A stretch of 44,122 nucleotides of DNA from GWC2-40-17 sp035400705 (GTDB lineage: Bacteria; Patescibacteriota; Patescibacteriia; Magasanikbacterales; UBA10003). The DNA lies in NCBI GenBank assembly GCA_035400705.1, contig DAOMZV010000003.1:1-44122 (forward strand). Direction: 5' to 3'. The position numbers and the translations under genes are program-made. Below the pieces are notes generated by a model that had not been told where the DNA came from, did not search any database, and worked only from the letters and a program-made list of their open reading frames with translations. Below, one piece after another: positions 15,192 to 23,384 of the stretch (position 1 is the first letter of the stretch; every line of letters starts with the position of its first letter).

Positions 15192-16991
15192 ATGGAAAAA
15201 ATCTGGCAATTGGCTGATAAAATCAGTGAGGATTTTAAAAAAGAATTTCCAGAAATACCTGGAACGATTTTGCAATTACTTAATAATCGAGGCTTGACCA
15301 AACAGACCCAGATTGATGAATTTCTCTATCCCGATTACTCTCAAGATGTCCACGATCCATTTCTTTTTCAAGATATGGAGAAGGCAGTGACTAGAATTTA
15401 TCAAGCAATTGAAAACAAGGAGTTAATTGTAATTCATGGCGATTACGACGCGGATGGGGTGTGCGCGGCGGCGATTATTTATTTAACGCTTAAATCTTTA
15501 GGAGCTGAACATTTAGATATTTTTCTGCCCGACCGAGAAATTGATGGTTACGGTATTAACAAAAACACAATCAATATTTTAGCTGAAGCAAAAACTAAAC
15601 TTCTAATCTCTTGTGACTGTGGTATTTCTAATTTTGAGGAAGTTACTTTGGCCAGATCAAAAAATATTGATGTAATTATTACTGATCATCATAATGTTCC
15701 CCAAAATATCCCTCCGGCCAATGCTATTATCCACCCTAAGGTTCCCAACGAGCCTTATCCTGATAAAGGATTATCTGGTGGCGGAGTAGCTTTTAAACTT
15801 ATCCAAGCCTTAACCAAATACAACTTAGCTCAAAAATATTGGGGAAATCAAAACACTAAATTGGAAAATTTTGAAAAATGGCTTTTAGATTTAGTGGCTA
15901 TTTCTTCAGTGGCCGACATGGTTCCTTTACTTGGCGAATCAAGAACGCTAACTAAATATGGTTTGATTGTTTTAAATAAAACTAAACGAGCTGGTTTAAA
16001 ACACTTAATAGAAATCTCCACCTTGGGCAAAAACCACACTAACAGCTCGCCTATTAAATTAACTACCTCCAATATCTCATTTCAATTAGCTCCTAGAATC
16101 AATGCGGCTGGTCGAGTTAAACATGCTAACAACGCTTTTCAGTTACTTATAGCTGCTGATGAAGACGAAGCCAAAGAGTTGGCAAGAGAACTCAACGCTA
16201 ACAACCAGGAGCGTCAAAAAATTACCGAAAAAATGGTTAGTGAAGCTAAAGCGCAGATTAACGAGACTAACCAAGACAAGGCGCCAATTATTTTTGTAAT
16301 TAAAGAAAATTGGCCAATTGGTTTAGTAGGTTTAATTGCGTCTAAATTATGTAATGAATTTTACAAACCTGTTTTAGTCATGACCCAAACAGATGGTAAA
16401 ATTCACGGCTCAGGAAGAAGCATTAATGAAATAGATATCATGAAAAAAATGGTCAAACTGAGTAATTTGTTTGAAAAATATGGTGGTCATCCTCAAGCCT
16501 GCGGCTTTACTTTAAAAAATTCTAGCCAAGAGGGTTTAGAAAATTTTAAAAAACAATTCTTAGACTTAATTAATCAAGAATTATTAGACAAAAAAATAAT
16601 TCCTATTTTACCAATTGATGCTGAAGTTAGCTTAGAAGAAATTAATTGGGATCTATTTGATTTACTGGAAAAGTTTGAACCCTTTGGTCAAAACAACCCT
16701 GAACCAAAATATTTGGCCCGTGGACTAACGGTGGCTTGTGTCGAAGCCGTTGGGGGAAATTGTCAACACTTAAAATTACTAGTCAAACATAACTCTCTAG
16801 AACATAAAAAAATGATTGGTTTTAATTTTGGTGATGAAAATAAAGTTGGAAAAAATTGGTGCGAATTTCTTAAACCCGGAGATATAATTGATGTGGTTTT
16901 TGAAATTTCAGTTAATCAGTGGAATGGCAACCGAGAATTACAATTAAAAATTGTAGATTTAAAATTAAATCAAAATAATTTTTCAAACTAA
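15192..16991 (+). CDS. recJ: Single-stranded-DNA-specific exonuclease RecJ
   Basis: A 599-residue DHH-family 5'-3' exonuclease used in mismatch and recombination repair. IHGDYDADGVCAAAIIYL is the first metal motif (near residue 85), SCDCGISNFEE and IITDHHNVP (the DHH motif) follow, then HPKVPNEPYP and SGGGVAFKLIQAL. The DHHA1 domain contains IHGSGRSINEIDIM and KYGGHPQACGFTL. The C-terminal OB-like domain has KFEPFGQNNPEP. All catalytic residues are present. It is followed 4 bases later by the RNase H gene. Confidence 0.96.
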   Translation: MEKIWQLADKISEDFKKEFPEIPGTILQLLNNRGLTKQTQIDEFLYPDYSQDVHDPFLFQDMEKAVTRIYQAIENKELIVIHGDYDADGVCAAAIIYLTLKSLGAEHLDIFLPDREIDGYGINKNTINILAEAKTKLLISCDCGISNFEEVTLARSKNIDVIITDHHNVPQNIPPANAIIHPKVPNEPYPDKGLSGGGVAFKLIQALTKYNLAQKYWGNQNTKLENFEKWLLDLVAISSVADMVPLLGESRTLTKYGLIVLNKTKRAGLKHLIEISTLGKNHTNSSPIKLTTSNISFQLAPRINAAGRVKHANNAFQLLIAADEDEAKELARELNANNQERQKITEKMVSEAKAQINETNQDKAPIIFVIKENWPIGLVGLIASKLCNEFYKPVLVMTQTDGKIHGSGRSINEIDIMKKMVKLSNLFEKYGGHPQACGFTLKNSSQEGLENFKKQFLDLINQELLDKKIIPILPIDAEVSLEEINWDLFDLLEKFEPFGQNNPEPKYLARGLTVACVEAVGGNCQHLKLLVKHNSLEHKKMIGFNFGDENKVGKNWCEFLKPGDIIDVVFEISVNQWNGNRELQLKIVDLKLNQNNFSN

Positions 16992-16995
16992 AAAT

Positions 16996-17400
16996 ATGCA
17001 ATTATTCATTTATACTGATGGAGGCGCCCGAGGCAACCCCGGACCAGCTGCTGCTGGTGTAGTTATTAAAAATACCCAAGAAGAAACTGTGGCTGCTTTT
17101 GGCGAATATTTAGGAGAAACTACTAATAATCAAGCCGAGTATCGAGCTTTAATTTATGCCTTAAATAAAGCCCAAGAACTAGGTGGATCAGAAATTTTTT
17201 GTTTTTCCGATAGTGAATTAATGATTAAACAACTCAATCACGAATATAAAATGCGCAATGCTGAGCTCGCTCCCCTTTTTTTAAAAATTCATAATTTGTC
17301 GTTGGGTTTTAAAAAAATTTCCTTCCAACACATACCTAGAGAAAAAAACAAGGAGGCCGATTTATTAGTTAATCAAACTTTGGACAAACAACTAAAATAA
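16996..17400 (+). CDS. rnhA: Ribonuclease HI family protein
   Basis: A 134-residue RNase H fold protein of the short type common in Gram-positives and archaea, which cuts RNA in RNA-DNA hybrids. IYTDGGARGNPGPAAAGVVI carries the first catalytic Asp (near residue 7), NNQAEYRALIYALNKA the Glu, FSDSELMIKQLN the second Asp and REKNKEADLLVNQ the last Asp. There is no N-terminal hybrid-binding domain. The start is A-rich (TTCAAACTAAAAAT) with no SD. It is the last gene of the lepA-recJ group. Confidence 0.92.
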   Translation: MQLFIYTDGGARGNPGPAAAGVVIKNTQEETVAAFGEYLGETTNNQAEYRALIYALNKAQELGGSEIFCFSDSELMIKQLNHEYKMRNAELAPLFLKIHNLSLGFKKISFQHIPREKNKEADLLVNQTLDKQLK

Positions 17401-17401
17401 A

Positions 17402-17431
17402 ATAAAAAGGAGGCCTGGTTAACAGGCCTCC
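17402..17431 (-). terminator. Terminator of unit 4
   Basis: GGAGGCCTG (17409-17417) and CAGGCCTCC (17423-17431) form a 9-base stem around a 5-base loop. The T-run is on the minus side (TTTTTATT), so it ends the gene at 17450-18154. It may also serve rnhA. The sense loop is TTAAC. Confidence 0.85.
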
Positions 17432-17449
17432 AATCGTTTAAATTTGTTT

Positions 17450-18154
17450 CTATTCTTGTTCCTCCAAATGATTAGTGGCTAATTTACGCCACGTCCTTTT
17501 TTCTTCAGCGCGACGGTCGCGCGCTTTCGGTTTATGCCTACTGGCCCCATCACCACGGAAAAAATAGCAAGTGATAATAACTAGAGTTGGACGATTTTTC
17601 CGATCCAACCCATTTTCAACGATAAAAAGCAAGGGTGCTTTAGAGTCATTAGATTCTTCTAGGCTATAATAAAAGTCTTTGTTTTTACCATGACGCGTTT
17701 TTTTTTCACCATTTCGCATCATGTTTGACTCGACCAAGACACTGGCTGAGATTCTCGTCAGCAAATCATCTTCAGCTAAAATACGAGTTTCGTAATATCT
17801 GTGCATCTGAGATGAATGTTTTAAAAATCTCTCTATCGCGTGATTAGTGGAAACGATAAAAATCCATTGATTTACCTTACGGCAATCAACGATTTGCTGT
17901 TTATCATCAACAACAAAAAGTGTTTGCCAAAAACCGACTTCGTCAAGAAAAAAACTATACCCATCCTGAAAAGCCACTTCGGGGTGATCACCCCAAAAAG
18001 ATGATTCTTCGGGAATTAATTTACTGCGCAAAAAGCGATTTTCAATTTCTGCGATGACTTTAGATTCTGGAATGTTAATTCCAACATCTAAAAAGTTTTT
18101 CCGAAATTGAAATATCGCTTCATCTGTTACACCTGTCGCAGTCTTATTTTCCAC
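17450..18154 (-). CDS. Unknown 234-residue protein (unit 4)
   Basis: I do not recognise this protein. The first 110 residues include SFWGDHPEVAFQDGYSFFLD and FWQTLFVVDDKQQIVD. The second half has STNHAIERFLKHSSQMHRYY, then PLLFIVENGLDRKNRPTLVI and ITCYFF. A His-x3-Arg-Phe helix followed much later by a paired strand ending in I-T-x-Y is a pattern seen in small nucleases of the barnase/RelE-like fold, but this is only a weak resemblance. The tail is very basic (SRHKPKARDRRAEEKR). The start is GTG, chosen because GAGGGGG lies 8 bases upstream. It is a single gene between rnhA and glyA. Confidence 0.7.
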   Translation of the reverse strand: MENKTATGVTDEAIFQFRKNFLDVGINIPESKVIAEIENRFLRSKLIPEESSFWGDHPEVAFQDGYSFFLDEVGFWQTLFVVDDKQQIVDCRKVNQWIFIVSTNHAIERFLKHSSQMHRYYETRILAEDDLLTRISASVLVESNMMRNGEKKTRHGKNKDFYYSLEESNDSKAPLLFIVENGLDRKNRPTLVIITCYFFRGDGASRHKPKARDRRAEEKRTWRKLATNHLEEQE

Positions 18155-18205
18155 TTTTACTACCCCCTCTTTTTTAGCCTCCGCTGTAAAAGAACAGATA
18201 AATTT

Positions 18206-18234
18206 ACGCTAACAATATTTGCTTAAATTGTCAA
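18206..18234 (-). promoter_or_regulatory. Promoter of unit 4
   Basis: On the minus strand TTGACA (18234-18229), 17 bases, TAGCGT (18211-18206), a poor -10 box. GTTCTTTT (18195-18188) and the SD follow. The distance from -10 to the start codon is 51 bases. Confidence 0.5.
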
Positions 18235-18340
18235 GAGAATGATAAAATAAAAGTAACTAAATACTTTTTAAATAATTAAGTAATATGTTATAAAAGGTTG
18301 ATTTCGGTTTCGGAAAATTTATCTATTTTAAGCTAAAAAT

Positions 18341-19585
18341 ATGCATAATCAGACTTTAAAAAATTTTGATGAAATTCTTTATAAATCAATTGAATGCGAA
18401 AAAAACCGTCAAGAAGAAACCTTGGAAATGATCCCTTCGGAAAATTTTGTTTCGCCAGCAGTTTTAGAAGCCCTAGGATCAGTTTTAACTAATAAATACT
18501 CCGAGGGTTATCCAGGTAAACGTTATTATGGTGGCTGTCATTTTATTGATGAAGTGGAACAACTGGCCATTGAGCGGGCAAAACAACTATTCGGCGCCGA
18601 ACATGTCAACGTCCAGCCACTCTCTGGTGCTCCAGCCAACATTGCTGTTTACTTTGCTCTACTGAAACCTGGTGAAACTGTTTTAGGGATGGACCTGTCT
18701 CACGGTGGACATTTGACCCATGGCCACCCAGTTACTTACATGGCCCAAATTTTTAACTTTGTCCGCTATAAGACTAACACCGCCGGATTAATAGATTTAA
18801 ATAATCTACGTGCGATGGCTTTAGAGCATAAACCTAAAATAATCTTAGTTGGTTATTCTGCTTATTCCCGCGAAATTGATTATCAAAAAATTAAAGAAAT
18901 TGCTGATGAAGTTGGTGCTATTACTATGGCCGATGTTGCTCATACCGCTGGCTTAATTGCCGGTGGTGTTATGAATAATCCAGTACCAATTTTTGACGTA
19001 GTCACCACCACCACACATAAAACCTTGCGTGGACCTCGTGGCGGCATGATTATGTGCAAAGAAAAATTTGCCAAAGACATTGACAAAGCTGTTTTCCCTG
19101 GTTTCCAAGGTGGCCCGCACGAAAATAATATCGCGGCTAAAGCTGTAGCCTTTAAAGAAGCCTTGGAACCGGAATTCAAAAATTATGCTCAACAGATTAA
19201 AAAGAATACTAAAATTTTAGAACGTGAATTTTTAACCAAAAATTACACTTTGTGTTTTGGTGGTTCTGACAATCATTTACTTTTAATTGATTTAACTAAT
19301 AAAAATCTTAGTGGTAAAGAGGCTCAGATAGCCCTGGATAAGGCCGGCATTACGGTAAATAAAAATATGATTCCTGATGATTCTCGGACCCCTAATGATC
19401 CATCGGGTATCAGATTAGGAACTCCCGCCTTGACCACAAGAGGATTTAAAGAAAAAGAAATGGAATTGGTAGCTAATTGGATTGATCAGGCTATTAATAA
19501 CTATCAAGACGATGATAAATTATCGTCTATAAAAAAAGAGGTGGCGGAATTAACTAAAAAATTTCCGCTCTACCCCAGCTTATGA
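18341..19585 (+). CDS. glyA: Serine hydroxymethyltransferase
   Basis: A 414-residue PLP enzyme, normal in length, that converts serine and tetrahydrofolate to glycine and methylene-tetrahydrofolate. EMIPSENFVSPAVLEALGS and YPGKRYYGGCHFIDEVE mark the N-terminal part. MADVAHTAGLIAGG holds the PLP-binding Asp, and VTTTTHKTLRGPRGGMIMC carries the Schiff-base Lys. NDPSGIRLGTPALTTRGF is near the C-terminus. It feeds the same one-carbon pool as folD two genes downstream. Its TGA stop overlaps the next start (ATGA). Confidence 0.97.
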   Translation: MHNQTLKNFDEILYKSIECEKNRQEETLEMIPSENFVSPAVLEALGSVLTNKYSEGYPGKRYYGGCHFIDEVEQLAIERAKQLFGAEHVNVQPLSGAPANIAVYFALLKPGETVLGMDLSHGGHLTHGHPVTYMAQIFNFVRYKTNTAGLIDLNNLRAMALEHKPKIILVGYSAYSREIDYQKIKEIADEVGAITMADVAHTAGLIAGGVMNNPVPIFDVVTTTTHKTLRGPRGGMIMCKEKFAKDIDKAVFPGFQGGPHENNIAAKAVAFKEALEPEFKNYAQQIKKNTKILEREFLTKNYTLCFGGSDNHLLLIDLTNKNLSGKEAQIALDKAGITVNKNMIPDDSRTPNDPSGIRLGTPALTTRGFKEKEMELVANWIDQAINNYQDDDKLSSIKKEVAELTKKFPLYPSL

Positions 19586-20703
19586 TTAAAGAAAAATATA
19601 ACAAACGTTTGTTATTTTTTATCTTTCTTAGTTGCTTAGCTTTGGGAGTCATTTTTTGGCAGTGGTCCATCACCAAAACCCAAATTAAAGAAACCGAGTC
19701 TGTTTTTGCTCAAACTATAAATGAAGATCAAAAACAAAAGCCACCCCAACAAACAGTTAAAGCTATTTATTTAACCGCCTATTCGGCTGGTAACTCTAAA
19801 AAAATTGATTCTATTATTGATTTGATTGAAAAAACGGAATTAAATGCCGTAGTTATTGATATTAAAGATTATAGTGGTTTAGTGCTTTATGATACTCAAG
19901 TAGAATTGGCTAAAAAACTCGGCTTAAAGGATATTCGGATCAAAAATTTGCCCGACCTTATCCAAAAACTTCACGAAAAAAATATTTATGTGATTGCCAG
20001 ACAAACGGTTTTTCAAGATCCTGTCCTCGCCGAAAAACGTCCTGAATGGGCCCTTAAAAACAAAACAGGTCAAATTTGGAGAGACCGAATGAACTTAGCT
20101 TGGGTGGACATGAGCAATAAATATGTTTGGGCATATAATTTGCAAATTGCCCAAGAAGCGACCGACCTGGGTTTTGATGAAATTAATTTTGACTATATTC
20201 GTTTTCCCAGCGACGGAAATATCAAAAATATCGTTTACAACACACCTAAATCTAAATTTGAAGTGATGGCCGACTTCTTTAAATTTCTAAATCAAGAAAT
20301 GACAGATGCACCCGTCTGGCTTTCAGTTGACTTATTTGGTTTAACGATGGAGCACACAGATGATTTGGGTATAGGCCAAAGAATAGTTGATGCTGTTGAC
20401 CAGGTAGATTATATTTGCCCCATGATGTATCCTTCTCATTATTTTCCTGGTCATCTAAATTTTAACAACCCAGCCGACCACCCCCAAGAAATTATTGCCC
20501 ACGGCTTAGAAAAAGGATTGCCTTGGTTTGAAAATAAACGGGCAAAATTAAGACCTTGGTTACAAGCCTTTAACATGGGTGCAGTCTACGATGCAGAAAA
20601 AATTCGTTTACAAATTGATGAAGTAGAAAAAAAGTCATCTGATGGTTGGATGCTTTGGAATGCCTCTAATAATTACACAACGGCTGGTTTAAAATTAGAA
20701 TAA
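19582..20703 (+). CDS. DUF4015 putative glycoside hydrolase with membrane anchor
   Basis: A 373-residue protein with an N-terminal membrane segment (about residues 9-27, LLFFIFLSCLALGVIFW), an extracytoplasmic linker and a TIM-barrel-like DUF4015 domain. VKAIYLTAYSAGNSKKID, then LNAVVIDIKDYSGLVLYDT, ARQTVFQDPVLAEKRPEW, EINFDYIRFPSDG and YICPMMYPSHYFPG are family motifs. It is predicted to act on cell-surface glycans, but no activity is established for this family. The start overlaps the glyA stop by 4 bases, so it is probably co-translated. Confidence 0.85.
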   Translation: MIKEKYNKRLLFFIFLSCLALGVIFWQWSITKTQIKETESVFAQTINEDQKQKPPQQTVKAIYLTAYSAGNSKKIDSIIDLIEKTELNAVVIDIKDYSGLVLYDTQVELAKKLGLKDIRIKNLPDLIQKLHEKNIYVIARQTVFQDPVLAEKRPEWALKNKTGQIWRDRMNLAWVDMSNKYVWAYNLQIAQEATDLGFDEINFDYIRFPSDGNIKNIVYNTPKSKFEVMADFFKFLNQEMTDAPVWLSVDLFGLTMEHTDDLGIGQRIVDAVDQVDYICPMMYPSHYFPGHLNFNNPADHPQEIIAHGLEKGLPWFENKRAKLRPWLQAFNMGAVYDAEKIRLQIDEVEKKSSDGWMLWNASNNYTTAGLKLE

Positions 20704-20718
20704 AATCAGGCCCTCTCC

Positions 20719-20747
20719 TTTACTTTTAGCGGTGTTTAGCTTATAAT
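20719..20747 (+). promoter_or_regulatory. folD promoter giving a nearly leaderless transcript
   Basis: TTTACT (20719-20724), 17 bases, TATAAT (20742-20747). The ATG of folD is 8 bases past the -10 box, so transcription would start within one or two bases of the start codon. Confidence 0.55.
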
Positions 20748-20755
20748 AGCAAACA

Positions 20756-21598
20756 ATGAATATCATAGATGGCAAGAAAATTGCCCAAAAAATAAGAAAA
20801 AACCTTAAAAAGAAAATTACCCACTCCGCAGTTAAACCAGGATTGAGTGTTATTTTAGTTGGCGACGATCCGGCTTCTAAACTCTATGTTTCTCTAAAAG
20901 AAAAGACTTGTCGTGAAGTAGGAATAGAATTTAAAAAATTTATTTTTCCTACTCAAACTTCTGCAGAACAAATTATCAAAAAAATTGAAACACTAAATCA
21001 AACTTCTTCTATTCAAGCCATTTTAGTTCAGCTTCCTCTACCGCCCCATCTCCCAACCAATAAAATAATCAATGCTATTGATCCTAAAAAGGATGTTGAT
21101 GGTTTTCACCCTCAGAATATACAAAAAATAATATCTGGCAAAAAAACTATTGAACCGGTTTTAACTAAAGCAATTTGGTTATTAATTAAAAACACTTTGC
21201 AGGCCAAAAAAACTTCTACCAAACAAAAATGTGCAATTATTGGCAAAAGTGATGTTTTTACGACTCCCTTGCAAAATATTTTAGTCCAAAAAAATATTAA
21301 AACTGACCGTCTTAACTTTCGCCAGTTTAACTCTTTAAAATCCTACGACATTGTCATAGTAGCTGTTGGCAAACCTAATATTTTAAATGGGCAAATGTTT
21401 AAAAATAATGCCATTGTTATTGATGTGGGCATCAACAAATTAAAGAATAACCGAGTAGTTGGGGACGTTAATTTTGCTACCACCCTAACAAAAAAAGGGT
21501 GGATCACTCCTGTGCCAGGTGGAGTTGGCCCAATGACAGTAGCCATGTTGTTGGAAAACACTTATCTTTTAGCTAAAAAATATGCTAATAAAAAGTAA
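20756..21598 (+). CDS. folD: Methylenetetrahydrofolate dehydrogenase/cyclohydrolase FolD
   Basis: A 280-residue bifunctional enzyme of folate one-carbon metabolism, of normal length. VGDDPASKLYVSLKEKTC holds the catalytic Tyr and Lys. PLPPHLPTNKIINAIDPKKD leads to VDGFHPQN, and PVPGGVGPMTVAMLLENT is the C-terminal signature. The cofactor loop is unusual: the common GRS-x2-VGxP motif reads GKSDVFTTP, and the following segment before VAVGKP also departs from the usual pattern. Cyclohydrolase residues look intact, while dinucleotide binding may differ. It overlaps tsaE by 17 bases. Confidence 0.93.
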   Translation: MNIIDGKKIAQKIRKNLKKKITHSAVKPGLSVILVGDDPASKLYVSLKEKTCREVGIEFKKFIFPTQTSAEQIIKKIETLNQTSSIQAILVQLPLPPHLPTNKIINAIDPKKDVDGFHPQNIQKIISGKKTIEPVLTKAIWLLIKNTLQAKKTSTKQKCAIIGKSDVFTTPLQNILVQKNIKTDRLNFRQFNSLKSYDIVIVAVGKPNILNGQMFKNNAIVIDVGINKLKNNRVVGDVNFATTLTKKGWITPVPGGVGPMTVAMLLENTYLLAKKYANKK

Positions 21599-22004
21599 AA
21601 ATCTCCAAGAAACTCTTAAATTAGGTAAAAGAGTATCTCAACAGCTTAAGGGTGGAGAAATTCTAAAATTGGAAGGACAGTTGGGGGCGGGAAAAACTGC
21701 TTTTGTTAAGGGCCTAGCCTTAGGTTTAGGAATAAAAAAACCAGTCCGTAGTCCAACTTTTAATTTGATTAAAATTTATAATCTTAAAAACAAACTAGTT
21801 AAACAATTAATTCATGTGGATTGCTATCGACTCAAAAATGAAGCGGAAATCATTGAATTGGGCTTACTAGATTATCTCAACCAGCCAAACGTAGTCGTGG
21901 CTATTGAATGGTCTCAAAAAATTAAAATTATTCTCAAAAAGTATAAAACAAAAAAACTATCTTTCAAAATAATTGATGAAAATCAAAGACTAATCCAAAT
22001 TTAA
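21582..22004 (+). CDS. tsaE: tRNA threonylcarbamoyladenosine ATPase TsaE
   Basis: A 140-residue protein (older name YjeE) that works with TsaB and TsaD to make t6A37 in tRNAs reading ANN codons. LEGQLGAGKTAFVKGLALGL is the P-loop region (about residues 31-50). SPTFNLIKIY, HVDCYRLKNEAEIIELGLLD and VVAIEWSQKI are family motifs. The start lies inside folD, 17 bases before its stop, so translation is probably coupled. A bidirectional terminator follows immediately. Confidence 0.95.
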   Translation: MLIKSKNLQETLKLGKRVSQQLKGGEILKLEGQLGAGKTAFVKGLALGLGIKKPVRSPTFNLIKIYNLKNKLVKQLIHVDCYRLKNEAEIIELGLLDYLNQPNVVVAIEWSQKIKIILKKYKTKKLSFKIIDENQRLIQI

Positions 22005-22027
22005 AACCCGCCTAAATGGCGGGTTTT
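22003..22027. terminator. Bidirectional terminator between tsaE and the SPFH gene
   Basis: AAAACCCGCC (22003-22012) and GGCGGGTTTT (22018-22027) form a 10-base stem with loop TAAAT. It closes the glyA-tsaE group and the long minus-strand run that ends at 22030. Confidence 0.9.
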
Positions 22028-22029
22028 TC

Positions 22030-22617
22030 TTATTCTTTAACTACAGCCGAACCTTTATTTTCTATCTCACTCAATAAAATATTTTCTACATAAATACCAC
22101 GAGGGTAGAATATTCTTTCCAGCTCATTTTTTAGCTCAGTTTCTACTAAATCACGGTGTGTAGAAACAATATCTTGAAAATTGTAACGAGATGAAATTAG
22201 TCTAAAACGGCTTCGAATAGTTGGACGGACTATCTTCTCTACGAAGTCTTCTCCAATTGTTTGCCAAATAGCTGGAATTTGATGAACATCTAACCTTAAT
22301 AAAACTGTTCCTTCAATACTAATTTTTTTATTATCTAAAGTGGTTCCGGTCACAGGAAGATCACCCAAAGCTTTTTCATTACTAGCATTGAAATCTTTAC
22401 GTATGCTATACTCTAAAGTTTGTGTGTTAAATAACTTCGCTTTTTGCCAAAATGGTATTTTTAAATGCAACCCCGGAGCCAACACTTTTTTAAGAACCCC
22501 ACGTCCCATATCATAAACACAGGCTACATATCCTGGTGGAACATAAATAAAAAAACCGTGTAAAACATCCTCCATGACGAAATTATACATTAATTTGTCT
22601 AATGATTCTGCTCCCAT
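22030..22617 (-). CDS. SPFH/Band 7 domain protein lacking a membrane anchor
   Basis: A 195-residue protein consisting almost only of the SPFH (prohibitin-like) domain. YVPPGYVACVYDMGRGVLKK, then LAPGLHLKIPFWQKAKLFNT, ISIEGTVLLRLD and RSRFRLISSRYNFQDIVSTH are in order, ending just after RGIYVENILLSEI. Family members usually have an N-terminal membrane segment and a C-terminal coiled coil for ring assembly. Here neither is present, so it is short and may need a partner. It lies 20 bases downstream of the YidC-like gene and ends the run. Its function is not known. Confidence 0.8.
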   Translation of the reverse strand: MGAESLDKLMYNFVMEDVLHGFFIYVPPGYVACVYDMGRGVLKKVLAPGLHLKIPFWQKAKLFNTQTLEYSIRKDFNASNEKALGDLPVTGTTLDNKKISIEGTVLLRLDVHQIPAIWQTIGEDFVEKIVRPTIRSRFRLISSRYNFQDIVSTHRDLVETELKNELERIFYPRGIYVENILLSEIENKGSAVVKE

Positions 22618-22637
22618 AATTTTAGCTAATTTTAAGT

Positions 22638-23333
22638 TTATTTAGCTTTTTTTTCTGTTACAAATACCCCCTTAAACATTGATAGTATATAAGAAAAACC
22701 TATAGATGTCAAAATAAAAACGGCTTTTACCATGGGCAGCAACCACAATAAATAAAAGGTAGCTAAAGGAAAAAAGATAGCATATAACTGCTCTCCTCTA
22801 GTAGTTTTTCTTTTTCTTTGTTCTAAATAATTTTCAAAAAATAAAATTAAACCAACTACCGCTGCCCAACGCCAATCTCTCACGCTTAATTCAAAACCAA
22901 AAAACTTAGTATTAATAATTTCTGGCTTTGTCACCCAAGGATACAACACATTCATCTTATATCTAGTTAGACCGCCCATAAAAACTTGATACAACAAAAC
23001 TAAGGTCAAGCCTTGAACAGCTAAAACAAGAGTTTTAGCCCAAGGTTTGACCTTATTTTTTCTAAATAGATCTCGGACATGGGCTTTCAAGGCAACTGGA
23101 TCGTTCTTAAAATCTTTTCTCAAAATATCTACTTTTTCATTTAAAATACGATATTTAGCTTTGTTTTTTTCAGAAATAACACTAAAAGGCAACAAAACTA
23201 CCCGAAGGGCAATTGTTAAAATTATAACCGCATAACCCAAATTTTCTTTTGCTGGTCCGTTATACAGCCAGATCAAAGCGTTAAAAATGGGAATATAAAG
23301 CCAATTTGTCCAAATATAACCTAAAAAATACAT
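22638..23333 (-). CDS. yidC: YidC/Oxa1-family membrane protein insertase
   Basis: A 231-residue protein with about five membrane segments, the size of the minimal Gram-positive type core. YAVIILTIALRVVLLPFSV holds the first conserved segment with the buried Arg used for substrate insertion. A charged cytosolic hairpin follows (ISEKNKAKYRILNEKVDILR to RDLFRKNKVKPW). No signal peptide or lipobox is seen. Other family members usually sit near rnpA and rpmH, but this one is in a transporter run. It may be a second copy with a special role, which cannot be decided from one window. Confidence 0.85.
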   Translation of the reverse strand: MYFLGYIWTNWLYIPIFNALIWLYNGPAKENLGYAVIILTIALRVVLLPFSVISEKNKAKYRILNEKVDILRKDFKNDPVALKAHVRDLFRKNKVKPWAKTLVLAVQGLTLVLLYQVFMGGLTRYKMNVLYPWVTKPEIINTKFFGFELSVRDWRWAAVVGLILFFENYLEQRKRKTTRGEQLYAIFFPLATFYLLWLLPMVKAVFILTSIGFSYILSMFKGVFVTEKKAK

Positions 23334-23384
23334 ATTAAAATCTATAACTTTATTATATCAATTTAAAGTATTAAAATCAATCAA

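Noticed and set aside
18235..18340. Glycine riboswitch upstream of glyA
   Set aside because: The gap is A+T-rich with no paired conserved elements. TTGATT and a TATCTA box near 18315-18320 suggest a simple short-leader promoter.
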